Shown here: positions 52,850 to 61,219 of the stretch, piece after piece
Numbering within the stretch: the stretch's first letter is position 1
How the letters are laid out: every line of letters begins with the position of its first letter
The notes under the pieces: generated by a model
Told to the model about the DNA's origin: nothing
Database searches by the model: none
The model's input: only the letters and a program-made list of their open reading frames with translations
NCBI RefSeq assembly: GCF_002736205.1
Contig: NZ_CP024091.1
Span: 3,965,555 to 4,029,554 of the forward strand
DNA from: Pedobacter ginsengisoli
Lineage (GTDB): Bacteria; Bacteroidota; Bacteroidia; Sphingobacteriales; Sphingobacteriaceae
Length of the DNA: 64,000 nt
Direction of reading: 5' to 3'
Translations under genes and position numbers: made by a program

Positions 52850-54783
52850 TTTGATGCCACATCAAACTCCTCGAATTTCGAGTTTTTGCTTTTAAATTCA
52901 GGAACAATTGTTTTCATCTGGATCACCACTTTTCTATTGTCGTTAATCACAGCATGATCTACCAATTTATAGATCTGAGCTTCTACTTCATTGAAAACAT
53001 ACTCGCGCACTTTACCAATCATGATTTTCTCATGGTGGGTTGGCATGGTATTTTCGTTATCATTCAACAGCTCTTCGTATAACTTTTCACCTGGTCTTAA
53101 GCCAGAGTAAGTAATTTTAATATCTTCATTAGGCACCAAACCGGCAAGACGAATCATTTTCTTGGCCAATTCTACAATCTTCACAGACTTGCCCATATCA
53201 AAAACATAGATTTCACCACCTTTACCCATGCAGCCTGCTTCAAGTACCAATCGGCATGCCTCAGGGATGGTCATAAAGTAGCGGGTAATTTCCGGATGGG
53301 TAACTGTAACAGGCCCACCTTTTTCTATCTGCTGCTTAAACCTTGGTATTACTGAACCATTAGAACCCAATACATTACCGAAACGTGTAGTAATGAATCT
53401 GGTAATTGGTTTAACATTTAAATCATTGATATATCCCAGGCCATTAGAGAATATAAAATCCTCCGTCGACAGCGAGTTGTTTAGCGACTGTACGTAGATC
53501 TCCGCAATACGTTTAGAAGCCCCCATAATGTTAGTTGGGTTAACCGCTTTATCTGTAGAGATCATTACAAATTTTTGTACACCATGTTTCACCGACAGGT
53601 CAGCAATTGTTTTTGTGCCCAGTACATTGGTTTTAATGGCCTCTGCCGGATTATCTTCCATCATAGGCACATGTTTGTATGCCGCGGCATGATACACGTA
53701 GTGAGGCTTAAAAGTGTCGAACAGGAAGTTCATTCGTTTTTCATCTTTTACATCCCCAATAAAGGCGTGGAAATTAATGTCTTTGTGGGTTTCTTCCAGT
53801 TCCAGGTGCAAATGGTGCAAGGCAGTTTCACTATGATCACATAAAATGATCAGGCCTGATCCAAATTTCAATACCTGCCTTACTATTTCACTCCCAATAG
53901 ATCCCGCAGCTCCTGTAATAAGGATGCGTTTGCCCTTTAACTGGTTTTGTATGGCTTCAGTATCAATATGGATTGGTTTTCTATTTAATAAATCTTCAAT
54001 ATTAAGATTTTGAATTTGGGCTGTGCTTCTATCTCCTCTCGACCATACATCTGGTGGGGGAATATTTAACACCTTAACATCATTCTCCAAGCAAACATCA
54101 ACTATTTGTTCCTTTCTGTCGGCTGGAATTGTATAAGATGCAAAGATCACTTCATCCACTTCGTGTTTGATGATTAATGTTTCCAGTGTTGCAGCATCCA
54201 GAATTTTTACCCCATCAATGGTTTTCCCAACTTTGCGCAGGTCATCATCAACATACGCTATAATAGTTTTATTTACTTTGGCATCATGGTCAAAGGTTCT
54301 TTTGGTGGCAACACCAGCTTCTCCTGCTCCGTAAATAATTATTCTGATTTTGTCCAGTTTAGCATTTTTAATGTACATAAAAAAGTACTTCACAATAACT
54401 CTGTAGGTTATTAAGAACAGAAAGCTGAACAGGGAATAGGTAATAATAGTAACATTGCTGATTATTCGGTCTCCATTTAATACAATAATAATTGCGTTTG
54501 AAAAGAAAATGGTTAATGAGCTTAGCACAACAGCAAATAAGATTCTGAATGAATCCTGAGCGCTGGTATAGCGAACAATACCGGCGAAAGTTTTAATATT
54601 AAAAAAAACAAAAGTATTTACGACTACTACGAGCAATATAGATTTATATAATGCAAGTGAATTAATATTCTCAATAATGAAGTTATTCTTGAGAACTTTT
54701 GCTAAAATCAGTGCAAAAACACTCAAACAAATATCTATTGCAAATATAATCCAGCGCGGTACAATTTCTACTTTAGCGAACAT
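52846..54783 (-). CDS. CapD/WbpM-like UDP-sugar 4,6-dehydratase, membrane bound
   Basis: A 645-aa protein with four N-terminal membrane helices (about 10-130), a first Rossmann-like region (YGAGEAGVATKR, about 150) and a second short-chain dehydrogenase domain (ITGAAGSIGSEIVRQ, about 290) with STDKAVNPTNIMGASKR as the active-site region. This is the FlaA1-type class, which in WbpM converts UDP-GlcNAc to UDP-4-keto-6-deoxy-GlcNAc. The usual Tyr-x3-Lys appears as DKA-x-ASK, typical of the class. It is the last gene of the minus-strand polysaccharide cluster, suggesting it supplies a 6-deoxy sugar precursor. Confidence 0.92.
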   Translation of the reverse strand: MFAKVEIVPRWIIFAIDICLSVFALILAKVLKNNFIIENINSLALYKSILLVVVVNTFVFFNIKTFAGIVRYTSAQDSFRILFAVVLSSLTIFFSNAIIIVLNGDRIISNVTIITYSLFSFLFLITYRVIVKYFFMYIKNAKLDKIRIIIYGAGEAGVATKRTFDHDAKVNKTIIAYVDDDLRKVGKTIDGVKILDAATLETLIIKHEVDEVIFASYTIPADRKEQIVDVCLENDVKVLNIPPPDVWSRGDRSTAQIQNLNIEDLLNRKPIHIDTEAIQNQLKGKRILITGAAGSIGSEIVRQVLKFGSGLIILCDHSETALHHLHLELEETHKDINFHAFIGDVKDEKRMNFLFDTFKPHYVYHAAAYKHVPMMEDNPAEAIKTNVLGTKTIADLSVKHGVQKFVMISTDKAVNPTNIMGASKRIAEIYVQSLNNSLSTEDFIFSNGLGYINDLNVKPITRFITTRFGNVLGSNGSVIPRFKQQIEKGGPVTVTHPEITRYFMTIPEACRLVLEAGCMGKGGEIYVFDMGKSVKIVELAKKMIRLAGLVPNEDIKITYSGLRPGEKLYEELLNDNENTMPTHHEKIMIGKVREYVFNEVEAQIYKLVDHAVINDNRKVVIQMKTIVPEFKSKNSKFEEFDVASN

Positions 54784-54879
54784 TCATTGGGTGATTTTTA
54801 TTCAAAGACCAAACTAACAATAATTAAACCAAAATTTAAATACCCAAAAATAGGTATATTGTTATTTGCAAGCAAATGG

Positions 54880-55431
54880 TTATTCTTTCACTAACGAAAG
54901 AGGCGTTATGTGGCTGTTTTCCGCAATTTCTGTGTTCCTCAATACAATTACACCCGGATCAATTTTTACTCCATTTTTTATCAAAGCAGCTCCTCCAATA
55001 TAAGCCAGAGGACCAATATGTACAAAATCTGAAATACTAACTTCATGATCTACACATGCACCTATATTTACGATACTATGATCCCCAATACTTACTTCTG
55101 CTTGCACTACGGCATTAGCAAGAACAACGGTTCCTCTGCCGATTAAAGCAAACTCTGAGACTGATGCCTTAGGATGAATTATGGTTGCAAAATTGTGTTT
55201 CAATTTATGAGCTAGCAATCTGCGAACGTTATTATCTCCAATAGCAATAATCATTTTTGAATGCTTATATAATTCAGGGTCATATTTTAAAACCGGGATA
55301 CTCATGAACGTTGCATTCTCTTCTACATTATCATCAAAAACACATTCAACCGTACCATTATGCTCTAGTATTAAATCAACAATAACCTTAGCATGTCCAC
55401 CCGCTCCATATATTACATAAGATTTTTCCAT
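54880..55431 (-). CDS. PglD-like sugar acyltransferase
   Basis: A 183-aa protein with an N-terminal Rossmann-like domain (YGAGGHAKVIVDLILEHN) and a C-terminal left-handed beta-helix of hexapeptide repeats (about 85-180; IGDHSIVNIGACVDHEV, IGPLAYIGG), as in PglD/NeuD acetyltransferases that N-acetylate UDP-4-amino-sugars. The conserved His in HPKA is present. No 4-aminotransferase is visible in the window, so its substrate may be made by genes outside. Its start overlaps the initiating transferase gene's end by 1 nt. Confidence 0.88.
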   Translation of the reverse strand: MEKSYVIYGAGGHAKVIVDLILEHNGTVECVFDDNVEENATFMSIPVLKYDPELYKHSKMIIAIGDNNVRRLLAHKLKHNFATIIHPKASVSEFALIGRGTVVLANAVVQAEVSIGDHSIVNIGACVDHEVSISDFVHIGPLAYIGGAALIKNGVKIDPGVIVLRNTEIAENSHITPLSLVKE

Positions 55432-56375
55432 TAAGCTGTTTTAAGCATCAATTTTGGTTTCATTACTATATAAATCAAGATCAAAGGAATTAAAACTATC
55501 CCTCCCAAAACATAAAAATTTAGTCCTCCTGAAATTATCAATGCGATTATCAATAATTGCAATACTCCATATATTGAAGAAACAACTAAATGAGGTACTT
55601 TTTGATCATTGGCCAGTATTTGATAAAAGTGCAGGCGATGTGCCTCAAAAATATTCTGTTTTAAAACTAGTCTGTGTATGATTGTTAATACCGCATCTAC
55701 ACCATATACCGCTAAAAACAAAATATACAAGTAGTTGTTTGTTTTTATCATGAGTTGGAGTATTAGCATAATAATCCAAAAGGCCATTGTTACACTTCCA
55801 ACATCACCAGCAAAGCATTTTGCTTTTTTTCTGAAATTGAAATAGAGAAAGACTAGGCAAGAAATCATTGGAAGCCAAATTACATCTGGAGTCACAAAAG
55901 AGGTTTTATATAAATTTACATACTGCAATCCCCCTAAAATAACCACGCTATACAGTCCGGTTATTCCATTTATTCCATCCATAAAATTATAAGCATTAAT
56001 TACACCTATAACAAGAACATAAAGTATTACAACTCCCCACCAGTGTATAATTCCAAACACAGGCAAGAAATAAAACATTAATGTTACTGCAACCAAATGA
56101 AACAAAACCCTAATTCTGCTAGAAAGGGTAATACGATCATCTAAAAAACTTATACCACCAATAATAGTTGCTCCAATTACCGGAACCTGGTATTCTTGTT
56201 CTAGAATACCAGATACTATTATAGATATTAGAAAAATTATACCACCACCTCTTATAGTCGTTTTAGTATGCGAGCTTCTTTCATTCGGCTTGTCTATGAT
56301 ATTGAACTTGTCCGCAATCTTGAAGTAGATCAACATAGATAGGAACAAAAAAATAAAAATAAAAATGTAAAGCAT
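55431..56375 (-). CDS. WbpL/WecA-like polyprenyl-phosphate HexNAc-1-phosphate transferase
   Basis: A 314-aa polytopic membrane enzyme of the MraY/WecA family. Conserved cytosolic motifs are FLDDR (Asp-Asp), NAYNFMDGINGI, GDVGSV and the basic HRLHFYQ loop, all needed to transfer HexNAc-1-P onto undecaprenyl phosphate. Because it stands next to a WbpM-like dehydratase and a 4-ketosugar reductase-like gene, it probably starts the repeat unit with QuiNAc- or FucNAc-1-P, as WbpL does, but UDP-GlcNAc is possible. It starts 4 nt after the epimerase gene ends. Confidence 0.9.
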   Translation of the reverse strand: MLYIFIFIFLFLSMLIYFKIADKFNIIDKPNERSSHTKTTIRGGGIIFLISIIVSGILEQEYQVPVIGATIIGGISFLDDRITLSSRIRVLFHLVAVTLMFYFLPVFGIIHWWGVVILYVLVIGVINAYNFMDGINGITGLYSVVILGGLQYVNLYKTSFVTPDVIWLPMISCLVFLYFNFRKKAKCFAGDVGSVTMAFWIIMLILQLMIKTNNYLYILFLAVYGVDAVLTIIHRLVLKQNIFEAHRLHFYQILANDQKVPHLVVSSIYGVLQLLIIALIISGGLNFYVLGGIVLIPLILIYIVMKPKLMLKTA

Positions 56376-56379
56376 AATC

Positions 56380-57327
56380 TTAACTTGAACGGAAACTTTT
56401 TATAGTTGTTAAAAGTCCTTCTCTGGAGGATGTAGGTAAATTTTCAATTTTCAACGCATGCTTAATCTTATCGTTAGATACTACATAGCTTTCCGTAAGT
56501 TTCTTTAGCCTTTCTGAATTCAATGGAAGGCCTAATTTGTCTCCTATCGACGCGAAAGTCTTAATAATTCCGGAATTTATTTTCCAAAGCCTTGCTTCTT
56601 TACCATCAGCATCTGCAATTATCTTAATCACATCATTAGTAGATAAAGCTTCATCATCTGCAACATTATAAATGCCACCAGCTATATCCTGGTTCGAAAT
56701 TACTTTTTCGATAATAAAATTAAGATTATGAATAGACAAAAAAGACCGCTGATTCTCAAATCCTGCAAGTGGATATGGTATTCCCTTCTTCACCACTTTA
56801 TAAAGCAAGTTAAGATTCCCCTTATTTCCTGGCCCATGAATCATACAAGGTCTAATTATAAAAAGTCTTTTCTCCGCAGGCAACGACTTACTTAATAAAT
56901 AAGATTCTGCTTGTAGTTTTGACTGACCATAAGGAGTATAAGGTGATGGTATCACATCTTCTTTCAAAATTCCGTCAACTTTATCAGCTACAGCTTTAAC
57001 ACTACTAAAGTAGATGAAATCCTTAATCTCACTCTGAAGGAAAAGATCAAATAACAATTTCGTTAGGTCAGTATTTACTTTAAAATACTCATCATCATTT
57101 GCCGTCTTTTTAAGATCGTGTGCCTTTCCTGCAAGATGAATAATAGCACAGAACTCTTTCTCTTTAATCAAAGAAAGGTCATCCCATGTAAATTCAGAAT
57201 AATCCTTTAAATTTTGATCCAGCTGTCTTCTGCCTAAACCTGATACAACGTATTTATTATTTTTAAGATACGATGATAAATTTGACCCTACGAAACCCTT
57301 AATTCCAGAAATTAATATATTACTCAT
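56380..57327 (-). CDS. NAD-dependent epimerase/reductase for nucleotide sugars (WbpV-like)
   Basis: A 315-aa extended short-chain dehydrogenase. The NAD motif is GIKGFVGSNL (8-17), the catalytic Tyr-x3-Lys is in PYGQSKLQAE, and FVRP-type substrate strand appears as FIIRPCMIHGPG. Position directly beside an initiating WbpL-like transferase suggests a 4-ketoreductase or 4-epimerase that completes UDP-QuiNAc or UDP-FucNAc, as WbpV does in Pseudomonas (inference). It overlaps the upstream glycosyltransferase gene by 4 nt. Confidence 0.87.
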   Translation of the reverse strand: MSNILISGIKGFVGSNLSSYLKNNKYVVSGLGRRQLDQNLKDYSEFTWDDLSLIKEKEFCAIIHLAGKAHDLKKTANDDEYFKVNTDLTKLLFDLFLQSEIKDFIYFSSVKAVADKVDGILKEDVIPSPYTPYGQSKLQAESYLLSKSLPAEKRLFIIRPCMIHGPGNKGNLNLLYKVVKKGIPYPLAGFENQRSFLSIHNLNFIIEKVISNQDIAGGIYNVADDEALSTNDVIKIIADADGKEARLWKINSGIIKTFASIGDKLGLPLNSERLKKLTESYVVSNDKIKHALKIENLPTSSREGLLTTIKSFRSS

Positions 57328-58493
57328 GGCAAATTCTCTATTATTGATTTAGCCATCTGGGTGTTTATTACATCACGCTTAAATTTAGCCTTAAATTCAT
57401 TTCTAAAAGCCGTATGATATTTATATTCCCCCAACTGCCTAACCATCTCATCAACTTGTCCCGGTAAAAAAAGAATACGATTAGGAATATTCTCATCGAT
57501 AAATTGATTAGCGAAACCAGCAACACCCGCAATAATCGGTTTATCGTAAGCTCCTAATTCGAAAATTTTAGATGGAAGAACTTTCTTAAATGCGTCGTAA
57601 TCATTAAGATGTAAAAACAAAAAATCAGAATCATCGTAAATCTCTAATAATTCTTTTCGAGGCACCGGCTTCCTTATCTCTACATTTGTCAATTGAAGAC
57701 GTTCAATTTCATCAATTAACTTTTGCTTAACCCCTCCATCACCTATAATTAGAAAGCGGTAACCTTCACCTAAAGCTTTTGCTGCCGGAGGTACTATAAT
57801 ATGTAAACCTTGTCCTTCACCTAAATTACCAGCATAGGTAATGAGTTTATACGGACGATCTTTAGCACTTGTTGCAGCCAGATTTAGAAACTCAGGATCA
57901 ATTCCATTTGAAAAATACGAATACTTAGGTTGTTTGAATTTTTCAAAATATGATTTAAACCCGCCAGATATTAAATTGATATGGGTTGCATACGAAAACA
58001 CTTTTCTTTCTATAATTTTAAGAACAGGCATCACACCTGCCTTCAATATTGGATTTTTCAAAACATCTTTCATCGTATCAATAAATATGTCTCTAATATC
58101 CAGATACAACGGAATACCCTGCCTTTTAGCAAATCTATATCCTAAATATGCAGTAAATAAGCGTGAAGATGATGAAAACACCATATCGTATTTCTTGTCC
58201 TTGATTAATCGGTTTGCCTCAATAAAATACGTTTTGAAAGAATTTATCTGATCCATGAATCCACTTTTGTGCTTAGGGATAAGGATCCTATAAATTTTGA
58301 TATTACCACGATCCTCAAAAGCAGGCGCTGAAGCATCAAATGTACCATAACGATTTGGTAAAGTAGTAATTACATCTATTTCCGCTTTACCTTCTATCTG
58401 ATTTGCAAGTTCTTTCGCCAAGGGGGAATTCCTAAATGACCCTGCGCATAAGTCCGGTTCAAAATAGAAGCTAAAGTATAATAACTTTTTCAT
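57324..58493 (-). CDS. Glycosyltransferase family 4 protein (WbuB-like)
   Basis: A 389-aa GT-B-fold glycosyltransferase. The N-terminal YFEPDLCAGSFRN loop resembles WbuB-type acceptor-binding sites; the C-terminal half has YAGNLGEGQGLH, LIIGDGG and the donor-binding EX7E-like region in FLPSKIFELGAYDKPIIA. WbuB transfers the second sugar (often FucNAc) onto the lipid carrier. Overlaps with the epimerase gene (4 nt) and a 3-nt gap to the heparinase-like gene show an operon. The AT content rises in this part of the cluster. Confidence 0.87.
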   Translation of the reverse strand: MKKLLYFSFYFEPDLCAGSFRNSPLAKELANQIEGKAEIDVITTLPNRYGTFDASAPAFEDRGNIKIYRILIPKHKSGFMDQINSFKTYFIEANRLIKDKKYDMVFSSSSRLFTAYLGYRFAKRQGIPLYLDIRDIFIDTMKDVLKNPILKAGVMPVLKIIERKVFSYATHINLISGGFKSYFEKFKQPKYSYFSNGIDPEFLNLAATSAKDRPYKLITYAGNLGEGQGLHIIVPPAAKALGEGYRFLIIGDGGVKQKLIDEIERLQLTNVEIRKPVPRKELLEIYDDSDFLFLHLNDYDAFKKVLPSKIFELGAYDKPIIAGVAGFANQFIDENIPNRILFLPGQVDEMVRQLGEYKYHTAFRNEFKAKFKRDVINTQMAKSIIENLP

Positions 58494-58496
58494 TAT

Positions 58497-60080
58497 TTAA
58501 TAATTAAAATGAATAGTGGTTTTAACATTATTCTTAAAATTCACGATAAGTTTACTGGCCTTTAAATAATTATTGTAACCATTCGCATATTCATATTGAA
58601 TCAATGAAAGGCTTTCGGCATTTTCTAAAGTAATTTCCCCAATCCCTTCTATTTTAATCGATTTTTCATTCAAAAGCTGCACTATACAATATGGGTGGAA
58701 ATGAAATGCCAAAATGCCACTACAGGATCCAATCTCATCCAAAATCTCGATCTTATTCCCTGCAAAGGCAAATGATCTTTTATGCAGCGTCTTAAAGTTA
58801 TGGCGATAACCATCATGCTCGGCAATTAACTGTTTATGGTCTTCTGCTATGATCTTCACCTTGGCACGCTTACCAACTCTAAAACCTCCCCAGACTTCTG
58901 ATTGATTAGTAGCGTCTATAACAACCGTATTATGAGCCTCAGTTGATCTCTCCCAACTTCTAATATTTCCTATTTGATAAGTGGATGTCCCTGTATCAAC
59001 AATAAATGGCTTTTTATTTCCATACAATACAAAAGATAAGGCATCAGCATGACTATGACCGGGTTGATATGAAGGACCTATGGGGGCTACATCAACAACA
59101 CATTCATAAGTATTGGAGCTGAATTTTCTATATCCTGACTCGCTTAAATCTTGAATCAGGGCTTGGGAAAACCCCAATCTATTTCCGTAATCAAAAAGTA
59201 TATTTGAACTCAATGCTATTCCAGTCGCACTATCATTAAAGTGTGGTATATCTCCGTTCAAAAAAGTCATATTTTTTAACCAATTCAACATTTTAATAGC
59301 CTTTTGCTGTACGAATGCTAAAAACACAGGATTCTGTCCCTCTACTTTAGTATACCAATCACATAGTTCAAGAACCCGAAACAATATAATTTGATGATAC
59401 ATTGGGCTTAATTCAAAATGACCTCCATCATCTAATATTTGCTCTTCTAACTCTTTAAATAGAATACTTTCAGCTTTTACTTTCCAATCTTTCTCATCAA
59501 AAGCATACCCACTCATAATCAACGCAAAACCATTCTCTAATAAATGATTACCTAATAAATGATATTCAAGATGTCTACTAAGATATTTTGTTTGCCTATA
59601 AATTGAATCAACGATTATAGAATCTTGTCTATTTTCAAAAGAACAATAATGAATCATATTCATAATTCTTAGTGAAACCGGATAGGGTTCTAGCTTTAAA
59701 CGTCCATCGTTAAGCCAGTCTGTTATATTTAAAAGCCAATCATTTTTACTTTCTACACTTAAATCATCATGATTTAAATAATTAAAATATTGAAGATTAT
59801 AATTCCAAAGCTTACCGTATCCTTGATAATTCCAGTCAATTTTGTCGTGGAAGTCTTGGGATAGATTAAGGAAATTAAAAGCCCTATCGTCACTAGCAAA
59901 TCCTCCTGGAGAATTTTTCAAACTAAAAGACAACCGATTAAAATAAGAGTCACCCTTAGAACTAGAATTGTAATAATTCAAGTTCCTTCTCTTTTTTAAG
60001 CGATAAAAAACCTGATAATATATTTGAACAAGTTTTAAATGTCTTACAGTATCAAATAATAATCTGAATCTACTAATCAT
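58497..60080 (-). CDS. Heparinase II/III-like (alginate lyase family) protein
   Basis: A 527-aa protein with an N-terminal alpha/alpha-toroid (about 60-320; containing LEYHLLGNHLLENGFAL and GGHFELSPMYHQI) and a C-terminal beta-sandwich heparinase_II_III region (about 335-520; PSYQPGHSHADALSF and FIVDTGTSTYQ, with Tyr/His residues typical of the lyases). No signal peptide is seen. Genes of this type occur inside exopolysaccharide clusters of many bacteria and may trim or edit the polymer; a catalytic role here is likely but unproven. It lies between the glycosyltransferase and the 2-epimerase genes. Confidence 0.86.
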   Translation of the reverse strand: MISRFRLLFDTVRHLKLVQIYYQVFYRLKKRRNLNYYNSSSKGDSYFNRLSFSLKNSPGGFASDDRAFNFLNLSQDFHDKIDWNYQGYGKLWNYNLQYFNYLNHDDLSVESKNDWLLNITDWLNDGRLKLEPYPVSLRIMNMIHYCSFENRQDSIIVDSIYRQTKYLSRHLEYHLLGNHLLENGFALIMSGYAFDEKDWKVKAESILFKELEEQILDDGGHFELSPMYHQIILFRVLELCDWYTKVEGQNPVFLAFVQQKAIKMLNWLKNMTFLNGDIPHFNDSATGIALSSNILFDYGNRLGFSQALIQDLSESGYRKFSSNTYECVVDVAPIGPSYQPGHSHADALSFVLYGNKKPFIVDTGTSTYQIGNIRSWERSTEAHNTVVIDATNQSEVWGGFRVGKRAKVKIIAEDHKQLIAEHDGYRHNFKTLHKRSFAFAGNKIEILDEIGSCSGILAFHFHPYCIVQLLNEKSIKIEGIGEITLENAESLSLIQYEYANGYNNYLKASKLIVNFKNNVKTTIHFNY

Positions 60081-60091
60081 CTAAATAAAAA

Positions 60092-61183
60092 CTAGGCTTT
60101 TATTTTTAATAGATGTTGCACAATTCTATCAGCAGTTTTACCATCCCATAACTCTGGTATTGCTCCCTTTTTCCATTCCCCAGAGAACAATTTGGTCATA
60201 GCTGGTTTTATGGATCTTGGATCTGTTCCGAGCAATTCATTAGTGCCAATTGTAATTGTTTCGGGCCGCTCAGTATTATCCCTTAAAGTCATGCATGGAA
60301 TACCCATGACGGTAGTTTCTTCCGTGATACCCCCTGAATCAGTTACTACTGCTTTTGCCCGTTCAACTAGATAATTAAATTCCAAATACCCTAATGGTTC
60401 GATCATATGTAATCGATCATGGCTAATTCCAAGACCTTCCAGCATCTTGGCAGTCCGAGGATGTACAGGAAAAATCAAAGGAAGGTCTTCACTATTATCG
60501 ATTATTTCGTGAATAAGTTTTTTAAGCTTTCCTTCTTCATCAACATTTGCAGGCCGATGCAGAGTCATTACGATATACTTCTGTTCATTAAGATTCAAGT
60601 CTGTCCAAATATTTGGCTTAATAAATTTAGCCCTATTCTTCAGCAAAGTATCAATCATTGTATTCCCAACAAAAAAAATACGATCATCGGTTACACCAGT
60701 TCTCCTGAGACTTTCATTAGCAATTTCAGTAGTAGTGAAGAAATAATTAGTAATGCTATCCGTTACCATACGATTAATCTCTTCTGGCATTGTCCAATCG
60801 CCTGATCGGATTCCTGCCTCAACATGTGCTACTTTTACATGTAGTTTTTGAGCGGTAATTGCACATGCCATTGTAGAAGTAACATCCCCCACTACAAGGC
60901 ACAAACTAGACCTATTTTCTAATAAAAGCTTTTCATAACCGACCATGATAGAGGCTGTTTGTTCTGCTTGTGTGCCTCCTCCTGCTCCAAGATTAATTTC
61001 AGGCTCCGGAATTCCCAATTGCTCAAAAAAGTCACCAGACATTTTCTTATCATAGTGTTGTCCAGTATGGATTAAGCGAAAAGAAATATCGTTTCCTGCT
61101 TCCATTGCGTCTCGAATTGACGCTATAATTGGAGCAATTTTCATAAAATTAGGCCTAGCCCCCGCAATAATGTCTATAAGCAT
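60092..61183 (-). CDS. wecB: UDP-N-acetylglucosamine 2-epimerase (non-hydrolysing)
   Basis: A 363-aa enzyme that interconverts UDP-GlcNAc and UDP-ManNAc (or the 6-deoxy analogues used for FucNAc and QuiNAc routes). Typical motifs are GARPNFMKIAPI, HTGQHYD, VEAGIRSGDWTMPEEINR, TLHRPANVD and TDSGGITEETT, with GIPCMTLRDNTERPET near the C-terminus. The length is normal. It follows the fused oxidoreductase gene at 36 nt and precedes the heparinase-like gene. With the neighbours it points to an amino-sugar-containing glycan. Confidence 0.94.
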   Translation of the reverse strand: MLIDIIAGARPNFMKIAPIIASIRDAMEAGNDISFRLIHTGQHYDKKMSGDFFEQLGIPEPEINLGAGGGTQAEQTASIMVGYEKLLLENRSSLCLVVGDVTSTMACAITAQKLHVKVAHVEAGIRSGDWTMPEEINRMVTDSITNYFFTTTEIANESLRRTGVTDDRIFFVGNTMIDTLLKNRAKFIKPNIWTDLNLNEQKYIVMTLHRPANVDEEGKLKKLIHEIIDNSEDLPLIFPVHPRTAKMLEGLGISHDRLHMIEPLGYLEFNYLVERAKAVVTDSGGITEETTVMGIPCMTLRDNTERPETITIGTNELLGTDPRSIKPAMTKLFSGEWKKGAIPELWDGKTADRIVQHLLKIKA

Positions 61184-61219
61184 ACTTTTTATAAATGTTT
61201 TTATTATGAAATATAATTT

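Noticed and set aside
57841..58251. 136-aa plus-strand frame
   Set aside because: Antisense to the glycosyltransferase gene; no domain seen.
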